60,000 bases of DNA from Acanthaster planci (GCF_001949145.1 NW_019091376.1:1484314-1544313); one strand, 5' to 3'; positions 13,016 to 26,710 are shown, counted from the stretch's first letter. Program-made: numbers and translations. Notes: a model not told the origin generated them from the sequence alone.

Positions 13016-16000
13016 GATGAGCCAATTGCCCAGCAGATTGAAGAGGCCATTAAGAAAGCCACACAGAAACCAGCCATCACCTCCTCCAAGCCCACAAAGT
13101 CTATCACGAAGTCCAAGTCATCCAAGTCCAAGTCCCGGGAGAAGTCCCGCAGCATCCAGCAGAAGGTTTCGCAGACACGCCGATTCCAGATACTGTCTAG
13201 CCACCGCGGAATTGACCTGACTGAACTGGACACCTTGTCCAAGAACCCGCCGGCCAAAAAGACTGCCCCCGTCAAACGGACGCCCTCAAAACTAAAACTT
13301 TGGAACCGCATGAAAAAGGCGGCTCCGGCCACTGACACATCTGTCGAGGATGAAGCAAAGAAACTGTTCTGTTTGTATGACGTTGCACAGGATGAGGGAG
13401 TACCCACAACCAACGGCCAATCGCAGGTAACTTCACACACACTACATGTACGTGTGTACATGTATATTTTGTAAGGAGCTTTTCTGTGTGCAATGTTGTA
13501 CATGTATTCGAGTTCATCACAAGTCATTCAGTCTTAAGCCAATTCACAAGCTATTTAAATGAACTGTGACAAAAGCATTCCTTTGTCATTATTCCCCCTG
13601 TTACTGAAGATTGGCCTTGTGAAGGGGCTTGTGATGGACTCGAAAACAACTCTGTCTGTTGGCTATTTTCTTCTAATCATAATAAACAAGTTTCTGATTG
13701 GTTTTCTTGAAGAAAACTGGCATCCTGAGGTTTACAGTTGTAGAGAAATCCGTGGAGACTTTAATTACATGTAGCATGAGGTAAATGCTAGGGCCTGGGT
13801 TTTTTGTTTCACATGTATCAAGATCATAATCAGTGGTCTGTCATTGGTTCACTGACACCAGTACCTACCTTACATGTTCCAGGACATGTACAGTAATATA
13901 TGAAACGAACCAGCATTGGGACCACTAATTTGAGATTTAGATCCATGTGAAAAAAACAGCCCTTAGAGTGTCAGAGTGTACAGTTTTCAAGAAATGCTGG
14001 AACCATAATCCAGCTAATAATTTTGATGTGATTTGAAGATTGATTCAAGTTCTACAGGTACATGCATGGGAGAGAGAGTGCAGAGGGGTGTATACATGTA
14101 CATATAGATCAATTTATTGGGTACATGTACTTAGTAAAGGTCTCTCTCCAATGACCTCACTTCCTACAGATTGCCACGAGCATCGGGATTTTTGACTTCA
14201 AATTTTCATGACATGCATCGGCTGCTCTGTATTTCAAAGATATTTGGATCAACGTGCGTGCAAGTACAGAACATAAAGATTGCATACCAAGTGCAGAAGC
14301 ACCTGTTGGCGATGATACACAGTTGTAATTTTCCTACATACAGTAGATGGCGTCCAGTGAGAATAATCTATTGGATTTGGATACACGATCTATACAGGCA
14401 GAAGTGAACAGTTTGAAATCTCTTTTCCACATTTAATGGCTTCTTTGAAATTATAATAAACCTTACAATGTGTGTTCCTGACATTCAGTTGCAAGGTCAA
14501 CTTGGGTCCCAAGTTGAAAGGTACATTGTACATTGTACATGTATATGTAGATGGAGTGATATATCATGAGACAGGGTGGGCTAAGGTCTTGAGTTCAGAT
14601 TTTTGCCATCTAGGTGTGTATGTAGGTTTACTTTTCAATGATATTACCCCCAGGGCTTGAGAAAATTCGTATTAAAATTAGAGTATTCGACATTGTTACC
14701 ATAAAGCAGACAGGTTAATTGCCATTGATTGTGTTCGAGTCTTAAATTTCTAAGTTGGACCAAACATTTTTGACTAGGAATGGTTCGATTCTCAGCCTGC
14801 CTTATCGTGCATTGTGACTTACATGTACATCGTACATGTCAGTGCAAGTCCTCAAATTGACAGCAATTGGATTTTCCTGATTGTTTGGGGGACAACTACC
14901 TGTACAGCAGCAAAGACTGCAAGCTGGTCGATAGAATTATCCCTGTTCATGGCCCCATGGCATTTCCTGAGCATATTCATGTAGGTTTTGCCGCCAAGCC
15001 CCCCTTACAGTAAAATATGCAATGCGGACAGTGACTGGATGGTACAAGTGCTGATTAGCAGACAGTAGGGAGCCCATGAGTCCAGAGGCACTAAGCGATG
15101 CTTAATAAATTGGGTTATTTAACACGCTTGAAGAATTTGCAGCAGTGCTTTGCATGCCATCATCCATGCTTTCAGATTATGTGGAAAACAGAAAAAACAA
15201 ACTCTTTTCCACTTTAAATCAATGTTAGATTGAAAGTACTCTTCAGTTTGTGTTACCTAGCAGATTCAAAACATTGCAGATTGAAAGAAAAATAAAGTTC
15301 AAGTCTTGATTAAATTCTGGTGTTTTGTCTATGTGAACTCTTGGCAAAACTTGTGTGAAAAAAATGAGCCTTCAACCTGTCTTCAGTTGTCGTCCAATAG
15401 ATGGCACGTGCACTGTACGGTACATGTACAGTACAGAATAAGACACAGATTTTTAGCTGTCTTCCAGTGGTCAAATAGTTTATTCTAAGAAGGCTCGGCT
15501 AAAACATTCCAGGTAAAATGAAGCCCCCAAAGGTGCTTTTTGAAATTTTGTGGTACCTTTCATACTACTGAGGTGTACCTGTACATGTATTAGTATGTCG
15601 TCATAATTCAGTTTAAACTCAGAATCACAATATATTTCATCCTGTTTTGCAGAAAATAAGAGTTGATTTAAAAGATTGATTTCTTTCTGGTAAAATGTGA
15701 GTATCTGAAACCACACTGATCCTTTCTTCTACAATTGCTGCACATTGAAAGTTAAAGATTTTTATTCTCTATCAGCTAGGGTCCTTCATGTTTGAACTCA
15801 ACAACAACAACAAACTACCCAAATCTATTTGTTCATTATATATATAAAAAAAATAAAGAAATCTGTTATCACTGCACAAGGCAAAGCCATGAATTTCATT
15901 GATCACATGCAATATCTAGAGCAACTGTGAAACTTGAGTGGCCTAAGCTATGGAGTTCAGTAGAATTATCCTTGAAAAATATTGCCAGTCTTTCTGTTTT

Positions 16001-18352
16001 CAAGCATAAACATGAATATAAATTGTTGAATGATTACTGTATCTTGTAAATAACTAAGTTCTGTTGTTTTTTTCATGGTGTTACAGGTCAGTATTAATGA
16101 TTATATATTGTACATGTGTGTATAGTACTTCCTACTCACTTTTCATAACTATGGTTAATTGTGTTTTGTAACTAACTGTGATATGGTAAGTATGAATACA
16201 TAACATGGGGTTTCTACTCGACAAGCTACATGTATACTTTTTAGAGGCCTCCATCCACTATAGTACTGTATTATACATGTAGATAAAGTAAAAGTGAGGT
16301 GAAAGTGAACTGACCAGGTCTGTGAGGTACTGTACATAATAAACAACGGAGTGATGGAGACGGTCAGTAAACCAATCCTTAGTTTTGCTTTGGGGTAGGA
16401 CTTTAAACACTCATTGATGATGGAAATGTACCTTAGTTTTCAAACAGGTTTTTTTTGTTGTTTTTTGGAAGAGTTACAAAGTTTACAAGTACTATATGAA
16501 CATGTATACATGTACATGTAGTAGGATGAAATGGAGGCAGCTCGTTAGTGGTTCTCAGGAGATTTTTGCTAAGCATACCGGTACAAGTACAGATTTGCTA
16601 AGTAGTATCCTCTACAGGTACATGTACTTAGCATCACCATAAAATTAAGCTTCAACTTTGGAATGTACATGTACCTGTACTTGCTTTAATCGGAGGCATC
16701 ATCATTTATTACACTCTGTGTTATGACAAGCCGTCAGACTGTCAGTCTCAATGTCACGAAGGAATTTTTAAAGCAACAATCAAATGTCTGTCTTCAGTGT
16801 CGAGTCACATCAAGTCACATAAGCTGAAATTGTGTTTGGGGTTTTTCAGTTCGTGTCCGAGATCAGAAGTGATAAATGTGTGGGTATGTGCTTAGAGTAA
16901 TATACAAAGGTGTTCCTAATTAGATGCAGTATTTTTCACAAGATATTTCGACGGCGTGCTTGCATATAGGAGGGTTTGGTGTACGTACATTTACATCTGC
17001 ACAATTATTGAATTGTTGCTTTGTAATTGTACATGTATAGTGAGAGAAAAATCAACTTCTAAAGGCCAGTTTCTTCTTTTAACAAGTGTGAAAATGAAGC
17101 AAACTTGACCATGCCAAACATTCTCAGTGAAATTCACTTGTTGAAAAGTGCTCAACTTTTGTGACTGTGCAGTGTGACTTTTGATCTGATGTTACAAATT
17201 TGCGTTTGTGTTCCCTTTTCCTTGAAGTACATGTATGAACCAGCCTTAAATGTGACTAGCATGGATACATGTACGTACTCTTAAAACTGGACATTTTCTT
17301 ACTTGTAAGTTTTTAAAATATTGTTGAGCCTTCAAAATCTGCAGTGCACAAACTTGCAGTGCACAAACCTTTTCTGAAAACTTTGTCTCTGTATTTCATG
17401 CGGACCATAATTATAGCGTTCTCGTGAAAATTAATGACTTCTTAAAGAAAGCCAACCGGTGTCAAAATCATAAAAATTGATACTGTTTTATCTGTTTTGA
17501 TACAACACAAAAAACATTATTTCACATACTTTGGGTATGTATTATGCAAAAGGTGTCATTCTTAAATTGGTAAGCTAGTGATGCAGAGTTAAGCCAGCTA
17601 TTTAACCAGGTGAAGCTCATTGAATAATTTGTTATCTCATTAGGCAGCATGTAAATCACCTGACAAGAAGAGCCCCCCTAACCCTGATGTCATCCTCTGC
17701 AATTCCGTTCAGATGGTGCGGGAGAAACTGGTCCTTGATGACCAGGCTAAAGAATCTGACTATGTCTACGACCTGTACTACATTGAAGATGGGCAGCTGG
17801 ATATGAACGGGGCACTGGCGATGGGTGGAGCTGATCAGGAACTCTTCCTTGAGTACCTGGTGTCTCAGGAGGAGGAGGAATTTGAAGAGACATATGACGA
17901 TGACAGTGACAGCAATGATGAGAACAACTGGAGGAATGAATATCCAGAGGATGAACCTGATAAAAGTTAGTTCACAAACGTTTGCAGAAATGTATTGTAA
18001 AGAGCAAAATGGCTTTCTAAAAATCACGCAATGCATGAAATACATGTAATCTTGTTTAGAAAAAATCATGTAGGAACCAGTTGATAGAAAACCAGACGTT
18101 TACTCATTGCACTTCAGAGTTAACAGAAAGATAACTGTGAAATCTTATATCTTAACCCAAGAGGTTTGTGAAATATTTGTTCCTGCAGGGCACCTTGACC
18201 TGTTTGATGAGCTGATAGATGATTATTGTTACGGCGACCAGTCTAGCGATGAAGACTTCGGCCAGTACTCAGATATCAAGAAGAAAACGGGCAAGAGGGC
18301 ACTGAATTACAATGCCTACGAGAGTGATGATGACCTAGGCTGTTACTCTTGA
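13016..18352 (+). CDS. SLC7A6OS: SLC7A6OS/IWR1 homologue (RNA polymerase II nuclear localisation protein), 5' incomplete
   Basis: Exons: 13016-13426, 17644-17965 and 18189-18352, with phases 0 and 1 matching across both introns; stop TGA at 18350-18352; about 298 codons visible. The human protein is about 309 residues, so one short N-terminal exon carrying the basic import signal is missing. Diagnostic matches to the family are RFQILSSHRGID in exon 1, then NPDVILCNSVQMVREKL and SDYVYDLYYIED in exon 2 (the IWR1 core), NDENNWRNEYPEDE, and an acidic C-terminus ending SDDDLGCYS. In yeast, Iwr1 binds assembled RNA polymerase II and escorts it into the nucleus; the same role is inferred here. The first visible exon is Lys/Ser-rich and poorly conserved. 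No other family fits this motif order. Confidence 0.95.
13427..17643 (+). other. SLC7A6OS intron (4.2 kb)
   Basis: GT donor at 13427 and AG acceptor ending at 17643. It holds a hAT-like MITE just after the donor, several TACATGTA clusters (14096-14130, 14520-14545, 16500-16521, 16616-16680) and otherwise AT-rich unique sequence. No exon is seen. Confidence 0.8.
13491..13654 (+). mobile_element. hAT-like MITE, copy 1
   Basis: Non-autonomous element with diverged inverted termini (CAATGTTGTA... and ...CAACTCTG) and an interior closely matching copy 2 at 48994-49195, including ATTCACAAGCTATT and TGTGACAAAAGCATTC. The flanks TCTGTGTG and TCTGTTGG agree at 6 of 8 positions, as expected for an aged 8-bp target duplication. 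Confidence 0.8.
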
Positions 18353-20663
18353 ACAGGGTACCAAGCAGTCTGGCAGGATTTGTGGGAAAAGGACGGCACT
18401 TAAATGGTTGCCAAGGAGTTTGCTTCAAAGCTCAGATCTGGTAACCATGGCAGCGAGTAGCCAAAAGATTATCATTTCAGAATTGTTATATTCTCCCACA
18501 CATTTTCAGGTAGTGATTTTTCTTTTTATAATTGGAAAAGCAATCACATTGTTACAAACAAATTTCCAGTTCCCATTCTCAAGGATGTACATGTACGAAA
18601 AGTGTTTTAAAACAAGTACCGGTACATGGAATTTGCAATATCTATCAACATTTTTGAAAATTTGCAGCATCATCAGTTTTGTAATACATATACATGTAGA
18701 TGCACATGCCTTCCAAGTAGGACACTTCACTGATGTGAAACCACACTCGGAGAAAGGGTAGACGTATACTGAGGTACGCGATGTACATGTATTTTTACCA
18801 ACCCACTCCGCGTAAAAGAGAGATACACCCGGCGCTTACGTAAAGATTGTACCGTATATTCCAACGTAAATTGATCGTGCATGCTCAGTGCAACCTGTAT
18901 CAGGTACACGTGCACTCTTATGTACCTATAACAAGCTGCCACGCAAGGGACTCCGTTGCTGTGTAAGCACACATCTCTTGTTCATATACAGAGCTAATAG
19001 GTTGCCAAAATTCAAGCGCACCTCGTGTCTAAAGGATGGGTCATACTTTAGGCAAACACTAAAGCCAAGTGAATTCGACATCACAAAACTTTTGAAGTGA
19101 AATTCGGTTATTGAAAGTTTTGCATCTTTTGCGAATTCACAGCCTGAATGTTTGATCTGACATCACAGCTTCGTGCTCGTGTTTGCTTTCACATCAAGTG
19201 CGAACCAGCGTTAGGAATGACTGCAGCTTACCCATTCGCATGGTACCACCTCAGCAGTGGCTATTAACTGCAGTTGCCTGATTATGGTGCACTTTGTGCC
19301 CACCCTCGGACATTTATGACGAGTCTCCACTGAGATCGTACAGTCGTGAAAACTGGAACTGAAATTGGATACACAGTGGATCAACCATACATACATACAT
19401 GCAGAGGTGGCTAGCTTGTGTACTGTATGCACATATCTATCACCAGTGGCCCTATCTGTATGTACTGCTTGCATACAGCGTATTCTTGTAAACCATAAAA
19501 TTTAATAAAAGTAGTGCAAGTTCATGCACTTCTACGAAGTTCGAAATGAAAAGTTTTGCCCCAGTAACAACTGTATCCCGGTTTATCGATATGTCGTTTC
19601 CGGCTCAACTAATCTGTGGATTAATCTCTACTTATAATAGGGTATTTCACTGACCATATCTGAATCATATAGACTGGAAAATGTACACTTATCTCACTTC
19701 ACCCTTACACTTGAAGAGCAAAAGTAGTTAGCATTTTAGAGTTGTCATCCCAAGACACAAAATATCCAACAGTAAAATTACTGTAATTTGTATCAATGAA
19801 TGTACTCACAACTATACAACTATAGCCAGAATGTAACAGTTTGAAATTTACACATATGTACAATTTTTCCTCTGTTCGGCATTCATACTTGCAGAACAGT
19901 ACATGATATCATATCCTCCAAAATTTGAAAATAATGGTCACAATATCCCAACTTGTACCTTGTGCAGATTGCGCTGTTAAATGGTGATACTTACCAAAAC
20001 ATTTAGCAATATGGACTTACCTATTCCTTAAAGAAAATCATACTCTTTGACGAACATTTGAAGGTTTGCATGCTGAAGTGTGAAATGGACGTGTAAAACT
20101 ATAATGTATAATTACAGTAGTTCTTTGTACCCATTCTCTTCATAAACTTGTTTGGCAGGGTGTTTTTAAGGGCGGCTTGACATTTTAGTTTTTGAACTCT
20201 AAGCAGCATAATTTTCCTCCTGAAAATTTTTTTTATCTCTTATACATTTCAAGAAGTAAACATGCCAAATGTACACAGTTGTAATGTCTAAAAATAAACA
20301 CTGAACATTTCATGTATTTAGCATAATCTTCCACTTTTTTATTAGAGAACCTGTAGATACATGTCTTTTGATCAGAAGTTGTAAGGAAAGGAGTTGTCAT
20401 TTTCCTTTACTATGCCAAATGCAAAAACATACAGTAACTAGATAGAGGAATGTACACTAAACATTGTGTTTAAGAAGAAAGTTCAAAATCCTTTCCTGAA
20501 ACTACACTTACCAAAGGGAAAACTTTTACCAGACACAAAACAATTTAAAAGAGCATTTTCATCAACTTAAAGGAGATAGTGAGTTAAGCTTTGACTTCTT
20601 CATTAAAAAGTGCTTGTCTTGAACAACTTTGCATTACATTAACAAAAATTGGGACCAGCCAAT

Positions 20664-20750
20664 GTAGGAAAGATTAGCTTCATTGGTTGAGCACCATTTC
20701 CAGAAACTGGGCTGTCAGTGCTTCGAATCCTACAGTGTCGTAGTACAGTA
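20664..20750 (+). mobile_element. tRNA-derived SINE-like fragment
   Basis: TAGCTTCATTGGTTGAGCACC resembles a tRNA D-arm (A box), and CTTCGAATCC lies about 40 nt downstream as a B box. There is no acceptor stem, so it is a decayed SINE head and not a functional tRNA. Confidence 0.5.
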
Positions 20751-23700
20751 TTCTTTCCATGCTGGTACCAGTTTTATGTTTACCAGTATAAATACTGCTA
20801 AAACTTGAGAATGGGAGTGAGTTCTGTACAGCACTGCTCACTGGTCACATTTTTCCACCAGGATAACAAATGCATACATGTGTATTCAGTTGAACAAAGA
20901 GATTATGGACTTAAGACTTCAAAATCTTTTCACTAGATATTACAGTTGCTTGAGCTATAGAACAGTGTTCCAGATATGGCAGGTTCAGTCCCTTTTTATT
21001 CAATTTCTTTTGTCAAACTACATTGATTTGCAGTGTGTACCTGATCAATGACTCATTGATTTCCACAAGCATTGTAATTTTAATCAGAACTGTACTGTGC
21101 AACTTGTTTTATCTGTAAAATTGGATTGAATCCACTTTGTTCTTCCTTAAAGACTTCTAGTAGTGCATTAACCTGATGCACTTTAATGAAATGTTTATCT
21201 CTCTCCTATCACATTTAAAAATAACATGAAGAGAGAGACCAGCATATGAAGGCCCTGAGGTAAAGATAGGGATTGTCAGGTCTGATAATTAATGCCATGC
21301 CATACCAAATGCAGATAATTTCTTAACAAGATGAGATTAATTGGCAACATGGTTTAAGCCCTGATCAAGGACAAGAATGTGTGATTGCTGACATAGCTAA
21401 CTGATTGACAGAGAGCCAAAAAAACAGTTAAGACCTGGCATTATGTAAGTTAGCTTGAAACAAAACATTGCAGAAAAGGGAAAAGGACATCATTACATGT
21501 ACATGTCTACATGTACTTGGTAGCTGCATGTTGGGCCTGCGTGGGTGGGTTTTGAAAAATGTCAAGCACAATCATGATAGCGGGGTGATATTGACGCAAG
21601 TTTCACTTGCCATGCCAGGCCACTTTTACAAAATTTTGAGGAATTCCAACTTCAGATTTATTTTATTAGAACAAATGAATGAGCTGACCGTGGAGAAGCA
21701 GTATTCTGGGTCCTTGAAGTCACTGAATCAAATCCTGTAATAGGTCCACAATCCTACCAAATTTTTTCTCATCAAAATCAATTTCACATGTTCATTGTGC
21801 ATGAATTAATAGTGGTAAAATGGCATTGGAAAATGTGCAGCTTTTTTCGTTGCAAATAGAAAAGTCTCTGTTATCATCAAGGCAACCATCATTGCCCACA
21901 AATTATGTTCTTAAATTGAAAACCAAAGTTCGTTTTCAAATGAATTCCAGTACTTCCTTCCTAAAGTGCTCTGTTGAACTGTAGTTGTCTGACGACAGTA
22001 CTGTATAAATAAGAAGTCAAAATGTAATATTTCAAGTAAGAAACTGGATGCAAGATGTTGGAAAAGAGTTCTCTCTATTTTGTTACCTGGGAAGAGTGAC
22101 TGATTTTTTTTTAGTGAAGAAATTTCACCACTGTACTTAGGAGATGATATTTTTCTGCATGAGTGTAAATAATTTCAGAAAATGTTTGCATGCTTCTGTC
22201 AATGAATCGGTGTCTTAAGTGAAAGTACCAGAGATCTGCCAGTTCAGATTTGTTCCAAAGCATTCAAGTAGAATTGAAGTCCATTTAATCAAGTTCAGTA
22301 GATGTTACAGTTTGCCACATTTTGCTTTCTCATTGACATTCGTGTTAAAATGTGCAATATTTGTATATTAAATTCAGACTTTGAATTCAGAAGTACATTT
22401 GAAAAGTCTTTGATACTTCACAGAAGTCATAGTTCCACAAGGCTGCAATTATTGTTCTGTACTAATTGAATTAACTGTACTAAAAATTAAGATGTTAAGA
22501 AATGGAATTAAGTAGACGTTAACAATTCATGTTTTTTATATCAGACATGGGTTAGTGGGATTGTGAATGCCACCATGGAAAATGTACAGATGGGGTCAAA
22601 AACTGAGGGTGCTGTTCAGTGAAATTGTGAGGTTTGTACATAGTGCCAAGACACTGTGGTACCATTTTTGTCTGAAATGCTTACTTCCAAGGGTCAAGTC
22701 ACATAATGTACATGTGAATGGACTCAACAGAAAGTGTAGTTGTGGTTTGGACCTCCCTAAATGGAACTGGGATGGTACATGTAGTACCTCACCTCATCTG
22801 TTGTATTTGTTGCAAGCACAGAGTCTGATCACATAGTGAGAATTCTAAGGTAAACTTAGGATTCTTGACTGCAGTTTTTAAAAAAAATAGTGAAAGAGTA
22901 TGCATGTACGATGTTCATCTAGAATTTTGTGATACAGCTTGCTTTTCCTTCTCTGATGAGGCTTCAATTGGAATTGAACTGTAATGTATTTATTCAAATT
23001 TGTTATTGAACACGAAGGGTAGAGAAGTACATGTAAATGTTCATTTTAATGTCATTCCAAAAATTGTTTTGCACTTGTGTATATATTTTCAGTCGTAGTA
23101 TCAAGAGTAATCTTAAAGAAGTGCTGTCCTATTTATGCAGTAACCCTTTTGTCATGCTCTTGTTTTCTATTCATAAAATTTACATGTGTAATCATTTATT
23201 GTAATATGCATGTTTTGTCTTTAAAATGAATATGTATACACCCATAATATCAGACAAATTTTGTTGAACATTATAATGTAGAGTAAGAATAGTTTGTCCT
23301 ATTGTATTGTGGAGACTTTTATTCTCTGCAAATCCGCCTGAAGCCTTGTAAATATATATTTTCTTGCCTTGATTATTGACCGTTCCTTTTTGCCTTAAGT
23401 AGAAATTAGTTGTATAAATGTAATGGATGTTTGCTGCACAAATGTTACCACTTACGTACATTGATTTTGTTTCTTTTTACAAAGCTGCACATTTAATAAC
23501 CCACAAGAAGTCTAAGCCTTTTTTTTTAGACTGAATTTCCGATATAGCCAGGCACACCTGTCTCAAAAGCCAAAAAATTCAGAACCAGCTTACATTAGTG
23601 CAGGTTGCACAGTATTACAGTAATCGACAAATACTTTACCATGAAGTCATTGTTCTGTGGGCTTATTTGTGACTCAGAGAGTGTCTGTTACAGATAACAA

Positions 23701-23839
23701 ATTGGTTAAATGTATACCCTCTTTTTGTATTTTTTCTTTATTTTTCATCATTTAAAGCTGTTATAAATGTATCAGAGAGGAGTTCAGTATTTTGAGGGAA
23801 ATACTGCTTTTGTAAAGGGTTTCTTTTTGATGAGTATGA

Positions 23840-23867
23840 AATAAAGATTGGTGTCGTTTGCAATAAA
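23840..23867 (+). terminator. Candidate poly(A) signals
   Basis: Two AATAAA hexamers (23840-23845 and 23862-23867) flank a GT-rich segment. They could end a long SLC7A6OS 3' UTR. Confidence 0.35.
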
Positions 23868-24539
23868 CACTGCATCACGTGCCTTCATGTCTTTTCGATT
23901 TTTTTGGAGTTCAGATTACTGGAAAAAGCATTTAAATTGGAACTCATCCTTTCCGCGAGTGTGGCTGATTTTTCTGTAGCTACCTGTAATCAGGTTGAAA
24001 TTATTTGCGGTTGTGTTTGGGACTTTCTGTACAACTGTTGATGCCAAGTAAATCGAGGGCTGTGGGTCAATAAATAAGTACAAAATCGTGGACCAAATCA
24101 GGATTTGTATGCCCCAAAGTTGCTGTTAGAGGGAGTAGAGGTTTATGTACTCATTGATTTTCAAAAAAGAAATAACAATGCTGTTGGAAGTGGCGGGGCT
24201 GTCAGATTGGGAAGTGCAGTTGAAACGGCGCCCTGGAAAGTGCTGTTTAAACCTTCGAGACAACTTTTGGAGATGATCATCTGTGAAAGGAAATTTTACC
24301 TCTATAACCAGTGGATGAGCACTTATAAATTGAACAGAAAATGAATGATTACTCCAACATTCAAGGGAATTGCAAGTATTTTATTTATTTTTTGAGATTT
24401 ATGATTAATATTTTATTTGGTAAGGATTTTTTAAAAATCATTATTTTGTTTGGCTACGGCAAACTATTTGTCATATTTTGTCCCGAGAGGGCGCACGTAC
24501 AAATGAAACACGGCTGGAACTTGTCGTCAGTTAGCTGGA

Positions 24540-24720
24540 GGCTTCGTGCATATCCCATACACATAATGCTATTACTAGCCTAGCCGGTCGCAGCCAAGCC
24601 AGCTTTGCATGACGCGGCTAACTCGAAAGCGAGACCTACATGTACTGTACCTGCTGGTCCGGCAGCACGCGCACTGTATTGTGCACCGGGGCCGTATCGG
24701 TGCATTTATCACATGACTGT
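24540..24720 (+). promoter_or_regulatory. CpG-rich patch, candidate promoter of the cathepsin A-like gene
   Basis: This is a local rise in CpG (CCGGTCGC, GACGCGGC, AGCACGCGCA, CCGTATCGG) in otherwise AT-rich DNA, 2.8 kb upstream of the first coding exon. The coding exon is preceded by a splice acceptor at 27473-27474, so a noncoding 5' exon must lie upstream; this patch is a reasonable location. No core element was recognised. Confidence 0.3.
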
Positions 24721-25329
24721 TTCAAAGGTGCTCAGAGCAATTTACTTTGAGGGTTTTGATATATATTCTGTAAGTATGTCGGCCAAGGAAATCTTAAGCT
24801 TTCGCGAAAACGTGACCAATTATCTTTACCACGTTCATGCAATGGCCATACAACTTTCTGTTTTCTTTTCTCCACAATATACTGCACAGTAGGCTTAGTC
24901 CTTTCTAGGCCCAATGTCTGCGTACCGTGTGCACATACGTACGGTGTAGGTAGGGTTAAGTGTGGCTGCTCACTGAAAATGTGTGTGGACATCTTTTCCT
25001 ACCTGTCACCATCATAATATATATAGCTCATGTAGCTAGGACCCAATCCCTGCATTTATCTTGTTTCCATGCTTTCCCTCGTCTCTGGTCAACTCGCCCT
25101 GAACACATACGTATCACAGCCTTTTTAAACTTTTCTACTATCCCGTCTGACATATCTGGGTCTTAGAAACAGTCTTTTCTTTTCATAAATCCCAACTCCA
25201 TATTTATGTTGCATATGTACTATGTACATGTTCTTTTTAAGTAAAACTAGTAATTAATTTACAGTTATTTACATGTTATCAATTTGTCGTATACAGTGTT
25301 GGCCTATGTACATGTGTACCTCGTCTCTC

Positions 25330-25938
25330 ATGCATGTATGTTTTTGTATTTATTGTATCTTTATTGCCAACTGTTTATTTACTTAATTCACTCAGCATGC
25401 TCAGTTCTTATATTTTTATTCCATTCCACTTTTATTCATTTCCATTGATTTCATTTCTTTTTATTTCTTTTATATTGAAATATTCATATGTTCTAATATT
25501 TTATTGTATATATGCATATTTATTTACTTTACACATACCCTGATGAGCAGCAGCAGGTCTTCTTCTCATTTTAAGTACTGTTTCAGCCTCCTGTTTGCCA
25601 ATTATCCTTGAGACTTTCAGTACATTTATTGTACACTTACATGTACCTACTGTTCTTTTACACATGTATTATTTTGTATTTATTGTCTCCTTATTTATTG
25701 TGTCTTTATCATTTTTTGCTTATTCATTCAATTTATTCAATTTCATAAGCTCTAGCTTTTGGTTTCAAATACTTTAATATATTAATAGTTTTATTTATAT
25801 TTATTTACTCTTTACACAAATTGTTGCAGAGTTGTATGTCTTTTGCCTCAGTGATTGCTATTGCTTTTGCCTCTCCTATGCCCATCTTGTATGTGATGAA
25901 GGAAGAAACGGCATGAATAAATAATAATAATAATAATA
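25330..25938 (+). repeat. T-rich duplicated segment ending in an ATA-repeat retroelement-like tail
   Basis: Two related T-rich segments begin near 25330 and 25660. They share TTTTGTATTTATTGT followed by CTTTATT, and each ends near ATATTTATTTACT..TTACACA. The block finishes with AAACGGCATGAATAAATAAT and an ATA microsatellite (about 25916-25938). A similar AAACGG..AATAAATAA tail occurs at 52066-52096, suggesting 3' ends of a non-LTR retroelement or SINE. Open frames here are low-complexity Phe/Leu/Ile/Ser and not genes. Confidence 0.5.
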
Positions 25939-25994
25939 TGTCCATTGTAGAATGAACGTTAACGGTTAAGACGGTTTGTCATCAGCAGGGCCCA

Positions 25995-26710
25995 ATGCCT
26001 TTTGCGAGTTTCATTTGAATAAAATTTAGGTGGAAAATTCCTCCATGATTAGAATAAATTTGAGGAAAGAGTTCCATATTCGTGGATGGACTTTGCATGA
26101 CCTTGGGTCAGTGCGAGGTGAAACCAAATGCATTTTACATTTGCTTTGTATGGCAAAAGTGCATTCACCTTCTTGTTTTCACCACACTGGCCGGAAGTCA
26201 TGCACAAGTTGCATTCTCCGAGGCTTAGGCCTACGGATATCCCTTGTCACACTGTGCACAAACCTTAGAGTCTAGGTCTGGAAAGTTGTGTTTTCTAAGT
26301 AAATGCTTCAACATTTTCACTACCAAAATTGACTTTTTAGGGGATTTTATCACTTTCTGATGGCTAGTAATAAACTACAAGTGAAAATTAGTGATGTCCG
26401 TGTATGGAACTCTTACTGAACTGAATTCTCTATACTAAAGACACTGTTGCCATACATGTATGTACCTTGTGATTTGGGGCAAACTTTTGCTTAGTTGCAT
26501 AAAAGACACCTTGCATTTATACTCTGTTTTCAATGGATAAGATGGGCACAAAGGAACCAGTCCATCCAGAGATGGTGCTCGCTATGCAAAAGCTTGCCCT
26601 GACCCACGAGGTATAGCAATAGTGTCTTTAGTCTGGGGAATTTAAATGGTTATATTTATGTGCAATGAAAATGGTTTTGTTCAAATTTAACTTGCAAAAG
26701 ACTTATTTCA
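25995..26710 (+). mobile_element. Terminal-inverted-repeat MITE, family B copy 1 (with extra insert)
   Basis: The left end GCCTTTTGCGAGTT..CATTTGAATAAAAT is complementary to the right end near 26690-26708. An inner inverted pair, CTAAAGACACTGTTGC at about 26436 and its complement at about 26612-26627, gives a nested palindromic structure. The reverse complement matches 34591-34955 along most of its length. About 350 bp of the left arm (26040-26430) is absent from copy 2; its end resembles 51367-51465. Confidence 0.75.

Larger units (their letters stand above)
18353..23880 (+). other. Gene-free stretch, possible long SLC7A6OS 3' UTR
   Basis: This is AT-rich sequence after the SLC7A6OS stop, with no recognisable exon. 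The first AATAAA is at 19504-19509; a stronger paired site lies at 23840 and 23862. TACATGTA motifs become sparse after about 19 kb. A tRNA-like SINE head is present near 20.67 kb. Whether transcription runs to the distal poly(A) site cannot be decided from sequence. Confidence 0.5.

Noticed and set aside
12937-13527. 196-codon open frame on the minus strand
   Set aside because: It lies antisense to the conserved SLC7A6OS exon, which has family matches and correct splice sites; the antisense frame matches nothing known to me.
25334-25777. Hydrophobic Phe/Leu/Ile-rich open frames resembling membrane proteins
   Set aside because: They arise from T-rich low-complexity DNA that is duplicated locally and ends in a retroelement-like tail.
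26531-26610. Possible coding exon beginning ATGGATAAGATGGGC with a following GT
   Set aside because: The segment is the interior of MITE family B and its reverse complement occurs at about 34700-34785.
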